DNA from: an uncultured Oscillibacter sp.
GTDB taxonomy: Bacteria; Bacillota; Clostridia; Oscillospirales; Oscillospiraceae
NCBI GenBank assembly: GCA_910585385.1
Contig: CAJUDV010000007.1
Coordinates: 10,214-74,213, forward strand
Direction of reading: 5' to 3'
DNA: 64,000 nucleotides
Numbering within the stretch: the stretch's first letter is position 1; each line of letters opens with the position of its first letter. Below, piece by piece: positions 56,849-64,000 of the stretch. Below the pieces are notes generated by a model. That model saw nothing but the letters and a program-made list of their open reading frames with translations, did no database searches and was not told the DNA's origin. The position numbers were made by a program, and so were the translations under genes.

Positions 56849-58743
56849 AGGATGGGGTCCTCCTTCTCCGGCGGGATGTCCTCCCGGTAGACGCCCTGGA
56901 GCCGGACGATGGACCGAGCCATGGGCAGCAGGTCCCCGTAGGCGGGGATGCTCCCCTCCACGCAGGGGCTGAGCTGGTCCATATGGAGAATCTCCTCCGT
57001 GGTGGCCCCCTGGAAGGGCTGGATGGACCCGTCGATGATCCCCCGGCGGAGGATCTCCGCCAGCTGCCGGACGCCGGCGGGCAGGTTCTCCCCCAGCAGA
57101 ATGTCAATGGCCCGGCTGTTCATGCCCCACCAGTAATTCACCGCCTGGTTTCCCCGGGGGCCCAGGGCGTCCCAGCCGCCGTTGAACACCCCCCGGACCA
57201 GGTTGGTGTAGACGTTGCCCCAGTGCCAGTAGGGGGAGGCCAGGGCGCAAAACCGCCCGTTTTCCACCCGGCACAGCCCCCAGGGCTCCAGAATGCGGTC
57301 CGGGGTGGGGATGTCCCGGTTGGAGATCAGGGTGATGCCCTGCCGGGACAGGTCCTCCATGGCGTTCTCCTCCACGCAGGACCAGCGCAGGAGAATCCGG
57401 GCCTCCGGGTTGGTAAGCTGGGCCCCCAGGGCGAAGGCGTTGATGCTGGCGGGCACGCCGAAGATGGGGCTGGAGGCCACATACCCGATGCGTCCGTCCC
57501 GGCTCAGCGCCCCGGCGATGGCCCCGGCAATGAACTTTCCCTCGTAGATGCGGCTGTAATAGGTCTGCACGCCGGCGTAGGGCATGGAGACCGAGCAGTT
57601 CAGGATACGCACATCCGGGTGGCGGGCCGCCGTCTTGCGGCAGGCCCCGATGAGGGGCGGCGTCACGGCGAAGATCAGCTGGGCGCCGTTCTCAATGGCC
57701 ATCTCCATGGCGTCCTCGGCCTCGCCGCCGGGGCGGACGCCGTCGAACACCTGGGTGGTGACCCGGTCGCCCATGACAGCCTCCAGGTACTGCCGTCCCA
57801 GATCGTGGGCCCGGGCCCAGTCGCTGTGCTCGGGCAGCTGGTCGCTGATAAAGGCCACGCTGAGATGGATGGGCTTGCCCTTAAAGAGGCGGCCCAGGAG
57901 GCTGCTGTCCTTGGGCTCCGGCGTGTCGGTCTTGACCTCGATGGGCTCTGTCAGCGCCTTGACGTCCGCCCACACGGCCTTGATGCTTTTCATGAGCTCG
58001 CCGGAGGGGAGGGACACCAGCTGGTCGAAGTCATAGACCTTCAGCCACACCAGCAGGGCGTCTGCCACGGTGATATTGAGTTCCCCGCCTCCCAGCTTCC
58101 GGAAGGGCTCCTGGAAGTAGGTGTACCCAGCGGTAAAGCGCCGCCGCTCGTCATCGGTCCACACGTGGTCCGCCTCGTATCCCAGTGCCTTTTGGAGCTT
58201 TTGAAAGCTGCCGGTCCGGCTGAACCGCACCCGGTAGAGCCGGGTCTTGGGATAGGACTCCAGAAAATCGTAGTAGGCCAGGATCTCTGGGTCTTGGGAC
58301 CACACGGGCACCATCCGGGTCACATAGCCGGGAATCACCGGCGCGCCGTAGCTCTTGAGAACGCTGACCCGCTTGTTGCCCTCCTGGACGTAGAAGCGGC
58401 CCAGGTACTCGTAGCACCGGATGGGCTCCCGGATGCCCTCGTCCCCCAGGTGGGCCTGGCAGAGGTCCATCCACTTCCCGCCGAACTCCGTATCCGGGTC
58501 CAGCAGGGGCATGAAGTCCGCGGCGAAGGCGGTGCGCCGCCCCGCCGACTTGGTGCCCTTGATCTGGTGGATGGGGATCTCCACCACGCCCAGGTCCATC
58601 TGCCCAGCCACCATGGTCTCGCTGATAATCTCGTCCAGCACCTGGGGATAGGGATACCGCCCCCGGAGCACGCAGTCGTGATAGGTCTTGCGGCCCTGTT
58701 TCAGGGCTGTGGCGTACTGCGCCGCGGCCTCCTGCCGGCTCAT
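56845..58743 (-). CDS. Cytosolic protein: ParB-like N-domain plus BMP/Med ligand-binding domain
   Basis: The 632-residue protein has no signal peptide (MSRQEAAAQYATALKQGRK). The first about 130 residues include EGNKRVSVLKSYGAPVIPGYVTRM, which resembles the ParB/sulfiredoxin nucleotide-binding core. The C-terminal part, about 280-600, has the basic-membrane-protein (PF02608) periplasmic-binding fold: AFISDQLPEHSDWARAH, IFAVTPPLIG, YYSRIYEGKFIAGAIAG and YWHWGNVYT. BMP domains usually bind nucleosides outside the cell; here it would sense a ligand inside. ATG 58743 is 7 bases after GGAGG. It is followed by a phosphoesterase overlapping by 4 bases. Confidence 0.78.
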   Translation of the reverse strand: MSRQEAAAQYATALKQGRKTYHDCVLRGRYPYPQVLDEIISETMVAGQMDLGVVEIPIHQIKGTKSAGRRTAFAADFMPLLDPDTEFGGKWMDLCQAHLGDEGIREPIRCYEYLGRFYVQEGNKRVSVLKSYGAPVIPGYVTRMVPVWSQDPEILAYYDFLESYPKTRLYRVRFSRTGSFQKLQKALGYEADHVWTDDERRRFTAGYTYFQEPFRKLGGGELNITVADALLVWLKVYDFDQLVSLPSGELMKSIKAVWADVKALTEPIEVKTDTPEPKDSSLLGRLFKGKPIHLSVAFISDQLPEHSDWARAHDLGRQYLEAVMGDRVTTQVFDGVRPGGEAEDAMEMAIENGAQLIFAVTPPLIGACRKTAARHPDVRILNCSVSMPYAGVQTYYSRIYEGKFIAGAIAGALSRDGRIGYVASSPIFGVPASINAFALGAQLTNPEARILLRWSCVEENAMEDLSRQGITLISNRDIPTPDRILEPWGLCRVENGRFCALASPYWHWGNVYTNLVRGVFNGGWDALGPRGNQAVNYWWGMNSRAIDILLGENLPAGVRQLAEILRRGIIDGSIQPFQGATTEEILHMDQLSPCVEGSIPAYGDLLPMARSIVRLQGVYREDIPPEKEDPIL

Positions 58744-58894
58744 GATACCGCCTCCTGTCATTTAATCGTTTACCAGGGCCTATTCTACTGGATTTACTCT
58801 GGAAATACAAGGGGGACGCCGCCGGTTTCGGAGATAAATTTTCCCTTCCGGCGGGGGATAGATCCGGCTGTTTTGACGGACGGGGGACGGATAA

Positions 58895-58917
58895 GGGCCG
58901 CGCCTGTGGCGCGGCCC
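58895..58917 (-). terminator. Hairpin after the sigma/DUF4367 unit
   Basis: Perfect 10-bp stem GGGCCGCGCC/GGCGCGGCCC with a 3-base loop; only a short T run on the minus strand. Confidence 0.45.
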
Positions 58918-58934
58918 CTCTCTACAGGGGGGGG

Positions 58935-59006
58935 TTAGTTGCCGAAGCGGTACTGCTCGGCGGTCAGGGTCAGCTCAATGGCCTCATCCAAGTAATTGTT
59001 GGCAAT
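58935..59006 (-). other. In-frame open extension after the DUF4367 stop
   Basis: After the TAA of the DUF4367 gene, 23 further codons are open in the same frame, reading protein-like text (LDEAIELTLTAEQYRFGN), then a second TAA. It may be the old end of the gene or the tail of a lost one. Confidence 0.35.
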
Positions 59007-59675
59007 TTACCACGCCAGGTTTTCCGCGATCTTGAAAAATGTCTCCCGGTCCAGGCCGGCGTCCGCCGTCAGCTGGAGGACGTAGGGCCCCTCCGCCCAC
59101 AGCAGGGTGTAGCTGCGGCGGTCTCCCGCGGCGTCGATGAAAATGCCCTCGCTGCCCCGGACGGTGACGCCCTCCCACCGGTAGTCCCCCATCAATGTCT
59201 CGCTGTACTCCTGACCCATCCACTGGCATAGGGACAGATGGCCGCGGCTTGCCTCTCCCTCTTTCCAATAGGAGATGCTGGAGTACACGGTGTCCTCCTC
59301 CAGCTCGCTCTCGCGCCACAGCGTGTACCCCTCCGGAATCCACCCGAAGGTGATCCGGTGGAACTGCTGGGGGACCACGTCCTCCTGGGGGCGGGCGCTG
59401 TAGGTGAGGATGCCCTCCCGGGCCGTGGCCCGGACGTGGTAGTCCTCCGGCTGATCGGCGTACACCGCCGTGCCCAGCAGGGCCACCACCGCCGCCAGCA
59501 GGACAATGCGCTTCCAGAACTTCCGCTTTTTCCGCCGGGGAATCAGGAAGCCCATCTTCTCCTCAAAGGCCGGGGAAAAGGCGTGGCCGCAGTCCGCCCG
59601 GTCCGGCAGGGTTGACAAATACCGCTCCGCCGCCTCCGGCGCGGCCTGGTACAGCATCTCGTCTGTAATCCTCAT
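59007..59675 (-). CDS. DUF4367-type anti-sigma-like membrane protein
   Basis: The 222-residue protein has a cytosolic N-terminal part (about 1-52) with FSPAFEEKMGFLIPRRKKRKFWKR, one helix at about 53-70 and an outer domain (about 75-222) with FGWIPEGYTLW and VRGSEGIFI, the DUF4367 pattern. Such proteins paired with ECF sigma factors are thought to act as anti-sigma or sensor proteins. It starts with an ATGA overlap with the sigma gene. GGGGGGA precedes the ATG. Confidence 0.82.
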   Translation of the reverse strand: MRITDEMLYQAAPEAAERYLSTLPDRADCGHAFSPAFEEKMGFLIPRRKKRKFWKRIVLLAAVVALLGTAVYADQPEDYHVRATAREGILTYSARPQEDVVPQQFHRITFGWIPEGYTLWRESELEEDTVYSSISYWKEGEASRGHLSLCQWMGQEYSETLMGDYRWEGVTVRGSEGIFIDAAGDRRSYTLLWAEGPYVLQLTADAGLDRETFFKIAENLAW

Positions 59676-60172
59676 ATGACGTCCCCCCTCTCCGCCAGCT
59701 CCGCCGCCAGACGGCGCTTGGCCCGGGCCGTCAGCTGGCGCACATTTCCCGGCGTCAGGTCCAGAAGGCCCGCGATCTCCGCGGCGGAGTAACCGTTGTA
59801 GTATTTCAGCAGCAACACCTCCCGGTACCTGGGAGGCAGGGCCGCCATGGCTCCGGCCAGCGTTCCGTCGGAGGGCGGCGCGGCGCAGCCGGGGACCTCC
59901 TCCAGCTCCGCCTGGGGATGCCGCTGTTTGGAGCGGTAGAGATCGATGGCCTTCCGCTCCGCCACCGTCACCGCCAGGCACCGGGCCCTGGGTCCCAGCT
60001 CCGGGGGCAGGGCATGCTCCGCCAGGCTGAGGAAGGCCGTGTGCACCGCGTCCTGCTCATTTTTCACGATCCCGTAGGCCACGTGGTACATCAGCCCCCG
60101 GTAGGCCGTGTACAGCGCCTCAAACCGCGTCCGGTCCTCCGCGCTGTCCAGTGCCTGTAAGTAGATCAGCAT
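59672..60172 (-). CDS. ECF-type RNA polymerase sigma factor
   Basis: The 166-residue protein has sigma region 2 (about 10-75: LYTAYRGLMYHVAYGIVKNEQDAVHTAFLSL) and region 4 (about 105-160: LPPRYREVLLLKYYNGYSAAEIAGLLDLTPGNVRQLTARAKRRL). Region 2 ends in DAVHTAF instead of the common DLVQEVF. It should direct polymerase to a small regulon, probably including itself. ATG 60172 follows GGAGG. Upstream repeats TTCCG/CGGAA and TGTGAC (60195-60224) may belong to its promoter. Confidence 0.88.
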   Translation of the reverse strand: MLIYLQALDSAEDRTRFEALYTAYRGLMYHVAYGIVKNEQDAVHTAFLSLAEHALPPELGPRARCLAVTVAERKAIDLYRSKQRHPQAELEEVPGCAAPPSDGTLAGAMAALPPRYREVLLLKYYNGYSAAEIAGLLDLTPGNVRQLTARAKRRLAAELAERGDVI

Positions 60173-60262
60173 GTCGCCGCCTCCCTCTGTACACTGTGAC
60201 GTTCCGCGCCGCCGGAATGTGACACGGGGCGGGAGAAATTTTAAAATTCCCCGGAATAAAAT

Positions 60263-60294
60263 GCCGCCGCCCCGGGGAAATCCGGGGGCGGCGC
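60263..60294 (-). terminator. Terminator of thyX
   Basis: A GC-rich stem (60263-60275 with 60282-60294, one bulge) followed on the minus strand by ATTTTATT. Confidence 0.65.
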
Positions 60295-60330
60295 ATCTGT
60301 TTTTGGACAATATAAGAGGAAAAACTGCCG

Positions 60331-60990
60331 TTATCCTGCCCTTTGTGCCTCCAGCAGGTCCGCGAAGAACACGGGGTAGTCTTTGGCGAAGCGCTCCAGC
60401 AGCATCTGGGCCACCTCCCGGCACTGGGGGTGGGCCGCCGTGTCCGCCCGCAGGCGGAAGAAGTGCCGCCATTCCCGCAGGTTCATGGTGGCCACCAGCT
60501 CTGTTTTCAGGGAGTTGGGCAGAACGGACCGGGCCTCCTGGGGGGTGGCTCCCAGCTCGATCATCTGGAAGTAGCTCCGCTCGGCGTCCTCCATGGCCCT
60601 CTGCCACACCTCGTACTTCTTTCGGTCCGTCTCGTCGCTCAGGTCGTACCGAAAGCCCGTGGCCAGGTCGATGCAGGTGATCTGGCTGCCGAACTTCTCC
60701 TTGACATAGTTGCAGTACCGGGTGCTCTCCTGGGAGTAGCTGGCGATGCGGTGGCGGACAATTTCGTGGGTCACGCCCCGGTCGCAGATGAATTTTACGG
60801 TGATGCTGCCGTGCTCGATGACGGACTCGTGGCCCCGGCGGAGGATTCCGCGGATAAACGCCTCCGCCGACCCCTCCTGAATCCGGTCCTCGCTTTTATA
60901 GCAGACGCGGCCGATGCGCTCGACGCGCCGGAGCATGTCCTCATAGCGCTCCGCGCTGAGCACCTCTACCGTTGCTTTTTGAATGATCAT
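60331..60990 (-). CDS. thyX: Flavin-dependent thymidylate synthase
   Basis: The 219-residue enzyme makes dTMP from dUMP using methylene-THF, FAD and NADPH. The ThyX signature RHRx7S is at Arg79-Ser89 (RHRIASYSQES). HESVIEHGS and the C-terminal LREWRHFFRLR are also typical. ATG 60990 follows AGGAG by 9 bases, and the upstream extension is not needed. ThyX replaces ThyA in many anaerobes. It stands as a single-gene unit. Confidence 0.96.
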   Translation of the reverse strand: MIIQKATVEVLSAERYEDMLRRVERIGRVCYKSEDRIQEGSAEAFIRGILRRGHESVIEHGSITVKFICDRGVTHEIVRHRIASYSQESTRYCNYVKEKFGSQITCIDLATGFRYDLSDETDRKKYEVWQRAMEDAERSYFQMIELGATPQEARSVLPNSLKTELVATMNLREWRHFFRLRADTAAHPQCREVAQMLLERFAKDYPVFFADLLEAQRAG

Positions 60991-61172
60991 GAAAATTCTC
61001 TCCTTACGCCTAAATTTGTCCTTGTGTCCATTATAGTAAAAATTCAGAGAATGCACAAGAGATACGGAAGCCGTTTCGGCAAAAATTGTGTCGGATCTGG
61101 GAGAAGGGGGCGGCCCATGCCCGGCGCCGCTCCCGGCGCTAAAATTGATTTCTGTCCGCGGCAGACAGTTTT

Positions 61173-61336
61173 TAGACCTTGTTTGAAAATTGGCGGAATG
61201 CCGGATTGGGGCGGATTTTTTTGCCAGGCAAGGCGATTTGACGCGGGAATCCTGACGGATTTCAAGTCAAATCAACGCAGCCTGGCGGAAAAAGATGCTC
61301 CAAGACGGCGTTTTGACATTTTTCGAACAAGGCCTA
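61173..61336. mobile_element. MITE-like 164-bp inverted-repeat element
   Basis: The ends TAGACCTTGTTTGAAAAT (61173-61190) and TTTTTCGAACAAGGCCTA (61319-61336) are inverted copies matching at 15 of 18. Inside, GCCAGGC (61223-61229)/GCCTGGC (61280-61286) and GATTTGAC (61235-61242)/GTCAAATC (61266-61273) continue the hairpin. It encodes nothing. No target-site duplication was established, and no second copy is in the window. Confidence 0.5.
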
Positions 61337-61337
61337 G

Positions 61338-61366
61338 TTGTTTTTCGACAGCCGCTGTGGTATACT
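61338..61366 (+). promoter_or_regulatory. Promoter of the 220-residue gene
   Basis: TTGTTT (61338-61343), 17-base spacer, TATACT (61361-61366) preceded by TGTGG. It abuts the right end of the hairpin element. Confidence 0.6.
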
Positions 61367-61454
61367 ACACGGGATATAAGCGTCTTCCCAAAACGGCAAT
61401 TTTTTCAAGAGCACGTCCGCCGGTCTGCGCCGGCGTTTTTAGGAGGTTTATTCT

Positions 61455-62117
61455 ATGTTGGTACCAAACCGCTTGAAATCCCTGTACGAGGGTCCCATGC
61501 CCCCCATGGGGCTGACGGACTACGAGTCCCTGTCCAAGTTCTTAAACGCCGGAGCCCAGCGGTGCAAGACCTCTGGGCGGAACTTTGATTTGTTCCTGGA
61601 CTGGGCCATCCACGCGCTGCTGGCGAGCCTGACCTCGGACAGCGCCGCCCGGATCTTTCTGCCAAAGACCAGAACCGCCCCCTTTGTGCTGGACGATTTG
61701 ATCCCCCTCTCCGGCATCCGCCCAGGGGGGAAGAAGCGTATTCAGCTCAGCGAGACGCACCTCATCGCCCCGGTGTGGAACAACACGGATCTGGGGCTGG
61801 CCCTGGAGGCCTTTTACGACAGCGGCTTTGAGGATGTGAAGATTGAGCAGCGCTTCGGCGGCGCCTATATCGAGGAGCTGCGCCTGGCCATCATCGACTC
61901 TCCGGCGGACGTGGACATTCCCAACGTGCTGCGGGTGTGGAACCGGGGGAGCCTCCAGCTGGATACATACACCCTGAAAGCCCTGGAGCCGGTGCTCCGC
62001 ACCAACGGCGACGCCTGGTATCTCCAGGAGGGGGAGAGTGAGCGGGCCGAGCCTGTGCGGGAGCCCCGGATGGCGGCCCTCTATAACTGCGGCCTCCGGC
62101 GCTACTGCGGAAAGTAA
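61455..62117 (+). CDS. Conserved-looking cytosolic protein of unknown function
   Basis: The 220-residue protein starts at ATG 61455, 8 bases after AGGAGG, so it is a real gene. It is soluble, with mixed alpha/beta features: a helical start (GLTDYESLSKFLNAG), PKTRTAPFVLDDLIPLSG, a segment with LIAPVWNNTDLGLALEAFYDSGFEDVKI, and AALYNCGLRRYCGK at the end. Codon use matches its neighbours. No catalytic motif or family is recognised. It stands alone between the hairpin element and a terminator. Confidence 0.7.
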   Translation: MLVPNRLKSLYEGPMPPMGLTDYESLSKFLNAGAQRCKTSGRNFDLFLDWAIHALLASLTSDSAARIFLPKTRTAPFVLDDLIPLSGIRPGGKKRIQLSETHLIAPVWNNTDLGLALEAFYDSGFEDVKIEQRFGGAYIEELRLAIIDSPADVDIPNVLRVWNRGSLQLDTYTLKALEPVLRTNGDAWYLQEGESERAEPVREPRMAALYNCGLRRYCGK

Positions 62118-62133
62118 CAGACCTCTGCCTCAG

Positions 62134-62168
62134 GACCCGGACCCCCGAAGAGAGGTCCGGGTCTTTGC
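62134..62168 (+). terminator. Terminator after the unknown 220-residue gene
   Basis: Perfect 10-bp stem GACCCGGACC/GGTCCGGGTC with a 10-base loop, then TTTG. Confidence 0.75.
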
Positions 62169-62393
62169 ATGCTGAAAAATTCTATCCCCGCAGACAAAGG
62201 GCGCCTTTGAGCGCGGGGACAAGAAGTGGAAAATTTCGTGGCTCGGAATTGAACCGGGGATGCCTCCAGCCGGGAGGCCCCCGCTGGGCACGGGGGCAGA
62301 GCCGCCTTTCTGGGCCGGGTGGGCCGCCTCCGCCAGGGCGGCCCCGCTTCACTCTACCGCCGGTTGACTTTTTCCCATTCCCCCGCCTGTGGA

Positions 62394-62422
62394 TTGCAAA
62401 ACCCGCCGAAATCCCGTACAAT
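62394..62422 (+). promoter_or_regulatory. Promoter of the XRE-membrane protein gene
   Basis: TTGCAA (62394-62399), 17-base spacer, TACAAT (62417-62422). Confidence 0.6.
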
Positions 62423-62458
62423 CAGACCGTGACATCTGATTTGCGGGGGAGGACTACT

Positions 62459-63289
62459 ATGGAAAATGCGAAAATCGGGCCGCTGATCCGCCAGCTGCGG
62501 AAGGAGCGCGATCTGACCCAGAAGGAGCTGGCCGCCATGCTGAACGTCACGGACAAGGCCGTCAGCAAGTGGGAGCTGGGCGCCAGCCTGCCGGACGTGG
62601 CGCTGCTGCTGCCCCTGGCGGAAGCGCTGGGCGTCTCCGCCACGGAGCTGCTGGGAGGCGTCCGGGACCCGGAGTCTCCGGTGAAAGCGCCGGAGGCACC
62701 GCCCCGGGACATGGCGGGGGACATTCTGTCCTACGCCCAGAGGACCGCCGCCCAGCGGCGGGAAAAGCTGAGGCTGTGGCTGTTCGCGGGACTCAGCGGC
62801 AGCTTTCTGCTGGCGGCGGCGGTGTGCTGGATTTGCGACACGGCGCTCAACGGGGCCCTGTCCTGGTCGCTCATCGCGGACATCTCCCTGCTGCTGAGCT
62901 GGGTGGTGCTGCTGCCCCTGCTGACCGCCCGGCGTCACGCCCTGCCCCTGGCCCTGGGGGCGCTGTCCGCCGCCGTTCTCCCCTACCTCTATCTGCTGGG
63001 CCGGCTGCTGGAAGAGCCCCGGGTGTTCCGCTTTGGAGTGTTCATCGCCCCGGCGGCGGTGCTGTACCTCTGGGCCGTCTGGGCCGTGTGGCGGCGGTTT
63101 CGCCGCAGGTTCCGGGCCGCCGGAACCATTCTGCTGCTGACGGCGGGGCTGAGCCTGTTTGTCAACGCCGTCGCCGGGGCCCTGTCCGGCGGCAGGGCCC
63201 TGTATGGGGACAGCCTCTTTACACTGGTCCTGGCCGCCGCCTGCTTTGTGGCGGATTACGTTCTGCGCCGCCAGGGAACGGCCGCATAG
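62459..63289 (+). CDS. XRE helix-turn-helix protein with C-terminal membrane domain
   Basis: The 276-residue protein has an N-terminal HTH (about 7-62: IGPLIRQLRKERDLTQKELAAML, VTDKAVSKWELGASLPDV) and about six hydrophobic helices from about 105 to 270. It is a membrane-anchored regulator, common in Clostridia. ATG 62459 follows GGGGGAGG by 7 bases. The following MacB-type ABC genes are a likely target, as such regulators often sit beside transporters of antimicrobial peptides. Confidence 0.83.
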   Translation: MENAKIGPLIRQLRKERDLTQKELAAMLNVTDKAVSKWELGASLPDVALLLPLAEALGVSATELLGGVRDPESPVKAPEAPPRDMAGDILSYAQRTAAQRREKLRLWLFAGLSGSFLLAAAVCWICDTALNGALSWSLIADISLLLSWVVLLPLLTARRHALPLALGALSAAVLPYLYLLGRLLEEPRVFRFGVFIAPAAVLYLWAVWAVWRRFRRRFRAAGTILLLTAGLSLFVNAVAGALSGGRALYGDSLFTLVLAAACFVADYVLRRQGTAA

Positions 63290-63311
63290 CGGCAGGGGGC
63301 TTTGATCATTT

Positions 63312-63338
63312 GCGGGGGCGGCTGTCAGCCGCCCCCGC
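63312..63338. other. Strong hairpin between the XRE-membrane and ABC genes
   Basis: A 12-bp stem GCGGGGGCGGCT/AGCCGCCCCCGC with a 3-base loop. There is no T tail, so it may be a processing or stability element. Confidence 0.45.
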
Positions 63339-63491
63339 GGCGGTATGGCCGGGGAACGTGGGCCTCAGGGGAGCGGCCGGCGTTCCAATCTTTCAAAACT
63401 GTTAGATTTGAGAAAGATTGTGGAAAGATTCCTGAGGTATGGTTTGTATTGTCGAAGGACGTACAGACTGTTTCTCAACGGAGGTATTTTC

Positions 63492-64000
63492 ATGAGTGTT
63501 TTAGAGACAAAGGAACTGCGGAAGATCTACGGTTCCGGGGACACGGAGGTCCGGGCCCTGGACGGCGTGGACCTGAGTGTGGAGCAGGGGGAGTTCGTGG
63601 CGGTGGTAGGCACCTCCGGCTCCGGCAAGTCCACGCTGCTGCACATGCTGGGGGGCCTGGACCGGCCCACCAGCGGCATCGTCTCCGTGGACGGCCGGGA
63701 CATCTTCGCCTTAAAGGACGAGGCGCTGACCATCTTCCGCCGCCGGAAGATCGGCTTTGTGTTTCAGAACTACAACCTGGTGCCGGTGCTGAACGTCTAT
63801 GAGAACATCGTCCTGCCCATTCAGCTGGACGGCGGCAGGCCGGACGGGCGCTATGTGGGGGAGATCATTGAGACACTGGGGCTGGAGAGCAAGCTGCGGA
63901 ACCTGCCGGGCAACCTCTCCGGCGGCCAGCAGCAGCGGGTGGCCATCGCCCGGGCCCTGGCGGCCAAGCCCGCCATCATCCTGGCCGACGAGCCCACCGG
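63492..64000 (+). CDS. ABC transporter ATPase of MacB/LolD (antimicrobial peptide) type, 3' cut off
   Basis: About 169 residues are visible: Walker A GTSGSGKST (40-48), Q-loop FVFQNYNLVPVLNVYENI, signature LSGGQQQR (about 142-149) and the start of Walker B at the window end. The FxNYNLxP Q-loop marks the MacB/BceA branch, which works with a large FtsX-type permease expected downstream. The ATG at 63492 follows a purine-rich AACGGAGG by 6-8 bases. The upstream region has no clear promoter; regulation by the XRE-membrane protein is possible. Confidence 0.92.
   Translation, partial: MSVLETKELRKIYGSGDTEVRALDGVDLSVEQGEFVAVVGTSGSGKSTLLHMLGGLDRPTSGIVSVDGRDIFALKDEALTIFRRRKIGFVFQNYNLVPVLNVYENIVLPIQLDGGRPDGRYVGEIIETLGLESKLRNLPGNLSGGQQQRVAIARALAAKPAIILADEPT

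Larger units (their letters stand above)
60991..61454. other. 464-base intergenic region
   Basis: No gene is seen. It contains the MITE-like hairpin (61173-61336) and the promoter of the following gene (61338-61366). Positions 60991-61172 hold only the thyX 5' region and nothing recognisable. Confidence 0.6.
62118..62458. other. 341-base intergenic region rich in hairpins
   Basis: It holds a terminator (62134-62168), a nested hairpin CCCCGC-CAAAGG/CCTTTG-GCGGGG (62186-62218), a GCCTCC/GGAGGC stem (62262-62278), and the promoter of the next gene (62394-62422). No protein or known RNA is seen; a GGTTCAATTCC on the minus strand is tRNA-like but has no tRNA around it. Confidence 0.55.

Noticed and set aside
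62221..62300. Minus-strand GGTTCAATTCC resembling a tRNA T arm
   Set aside because: No acceptor stem, anticodon arm or CCA can be built around it; the region is only GC-rich hairpins.

Overview
The window reads as a high-GC, anaerobic, endospore-forming Clostridium relative. The best fit is the Oscillospiraceae (Flavonifractor, Lawsonibacter or Intestinimonas-like), inferred from gene content and not from any search. Pointers are a SCIFF peptide with its radical-SAM maturase, SpoVAE, a reverse rubrerythrin, ThyX instead of ThyA, a stand-alone AICAR transformylase, clostridial-type single-chain PurL, and many DUF-type lipoprotein and membrane genes. I see no phage, insertion sequence, conjugation module or CRISPR array. 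The region looks like ordinary chromosome with one MITE-like hairpin element near 61.2 kb.

Layout. 0-2 kb: the 5' part of a cysteine desulfidase-like gene and a BTAD/GGDEF-like regulator. 2-7.2 kb: a secreted transglutaminase, then a compact type IV pilus-like operon (PilC/GspF, four single-pass pilin-like proteins without canonical prepilin motifs, PilT). 7.5-12.3 kb: ABC exporter, YlmH, DUF4177, DUF896, an XpaC-like protein and a broken Ig-like gene. 12.3-16.8 kb: an XRE regulator with its membrane partner and two operators, a zinc-binding lipoprotein behind a Fur/Zur-like box, a DUF1576 permease, reverse rubrerythrin and a coiled-coil protein. 16.8-18.4 kb: a gene-free, structured stretch that may encode a minus-strand RNA, then a DUF5067 lipoprotein pair. 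18.4-24 kb: an EF-G paralogue and the SCIFF locus, followed by a PLP decarboxylase.

24-39 kb: one long minus-strand purine operon, gntR-purE-C-F-M-N-(AICAR transformylase)-purD-purL-GNAT-guaB, then traX. It runs from PRPP to IMP and XMP, but no IMP cyclohydrolase, PurB or PurA is present here. Its PurF lacks the N-terminal catalytic cysteine. Two AGGTNNNACC operators sit over the gntR promoter and suggest control by the GntR/UTRA protein.

39-50 kb, plus strand: ddl, murF, an ABC-F protein, a YdcF-like protein, flavodoxin, prfA, a TsaC-CoaE fusion, an M18 aminopeptidase and a minus-strand tRNA-Ser(CGA). 50-56 kb: GATase, DUF4230, SDR, SpoVAE, a deacetylase-like lipoprotein, cytidine deaminase and a secreted protein of five 36-residue Cys/His repeats. 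56-64 kb: a phosphoesterase with a cytosolic BMP-domain protein, an ECF sigma/DUF4367 pair, ThyX, the MITE-like hairpin, an unknown 220-residue protein, an XRE-membrane protein and a truncated MacB-type ATPase.

Starts were chosen from Shine-Dalgarno spacing and family alignment by eye. Promoters and operators are pattern calls, not experimental sites.
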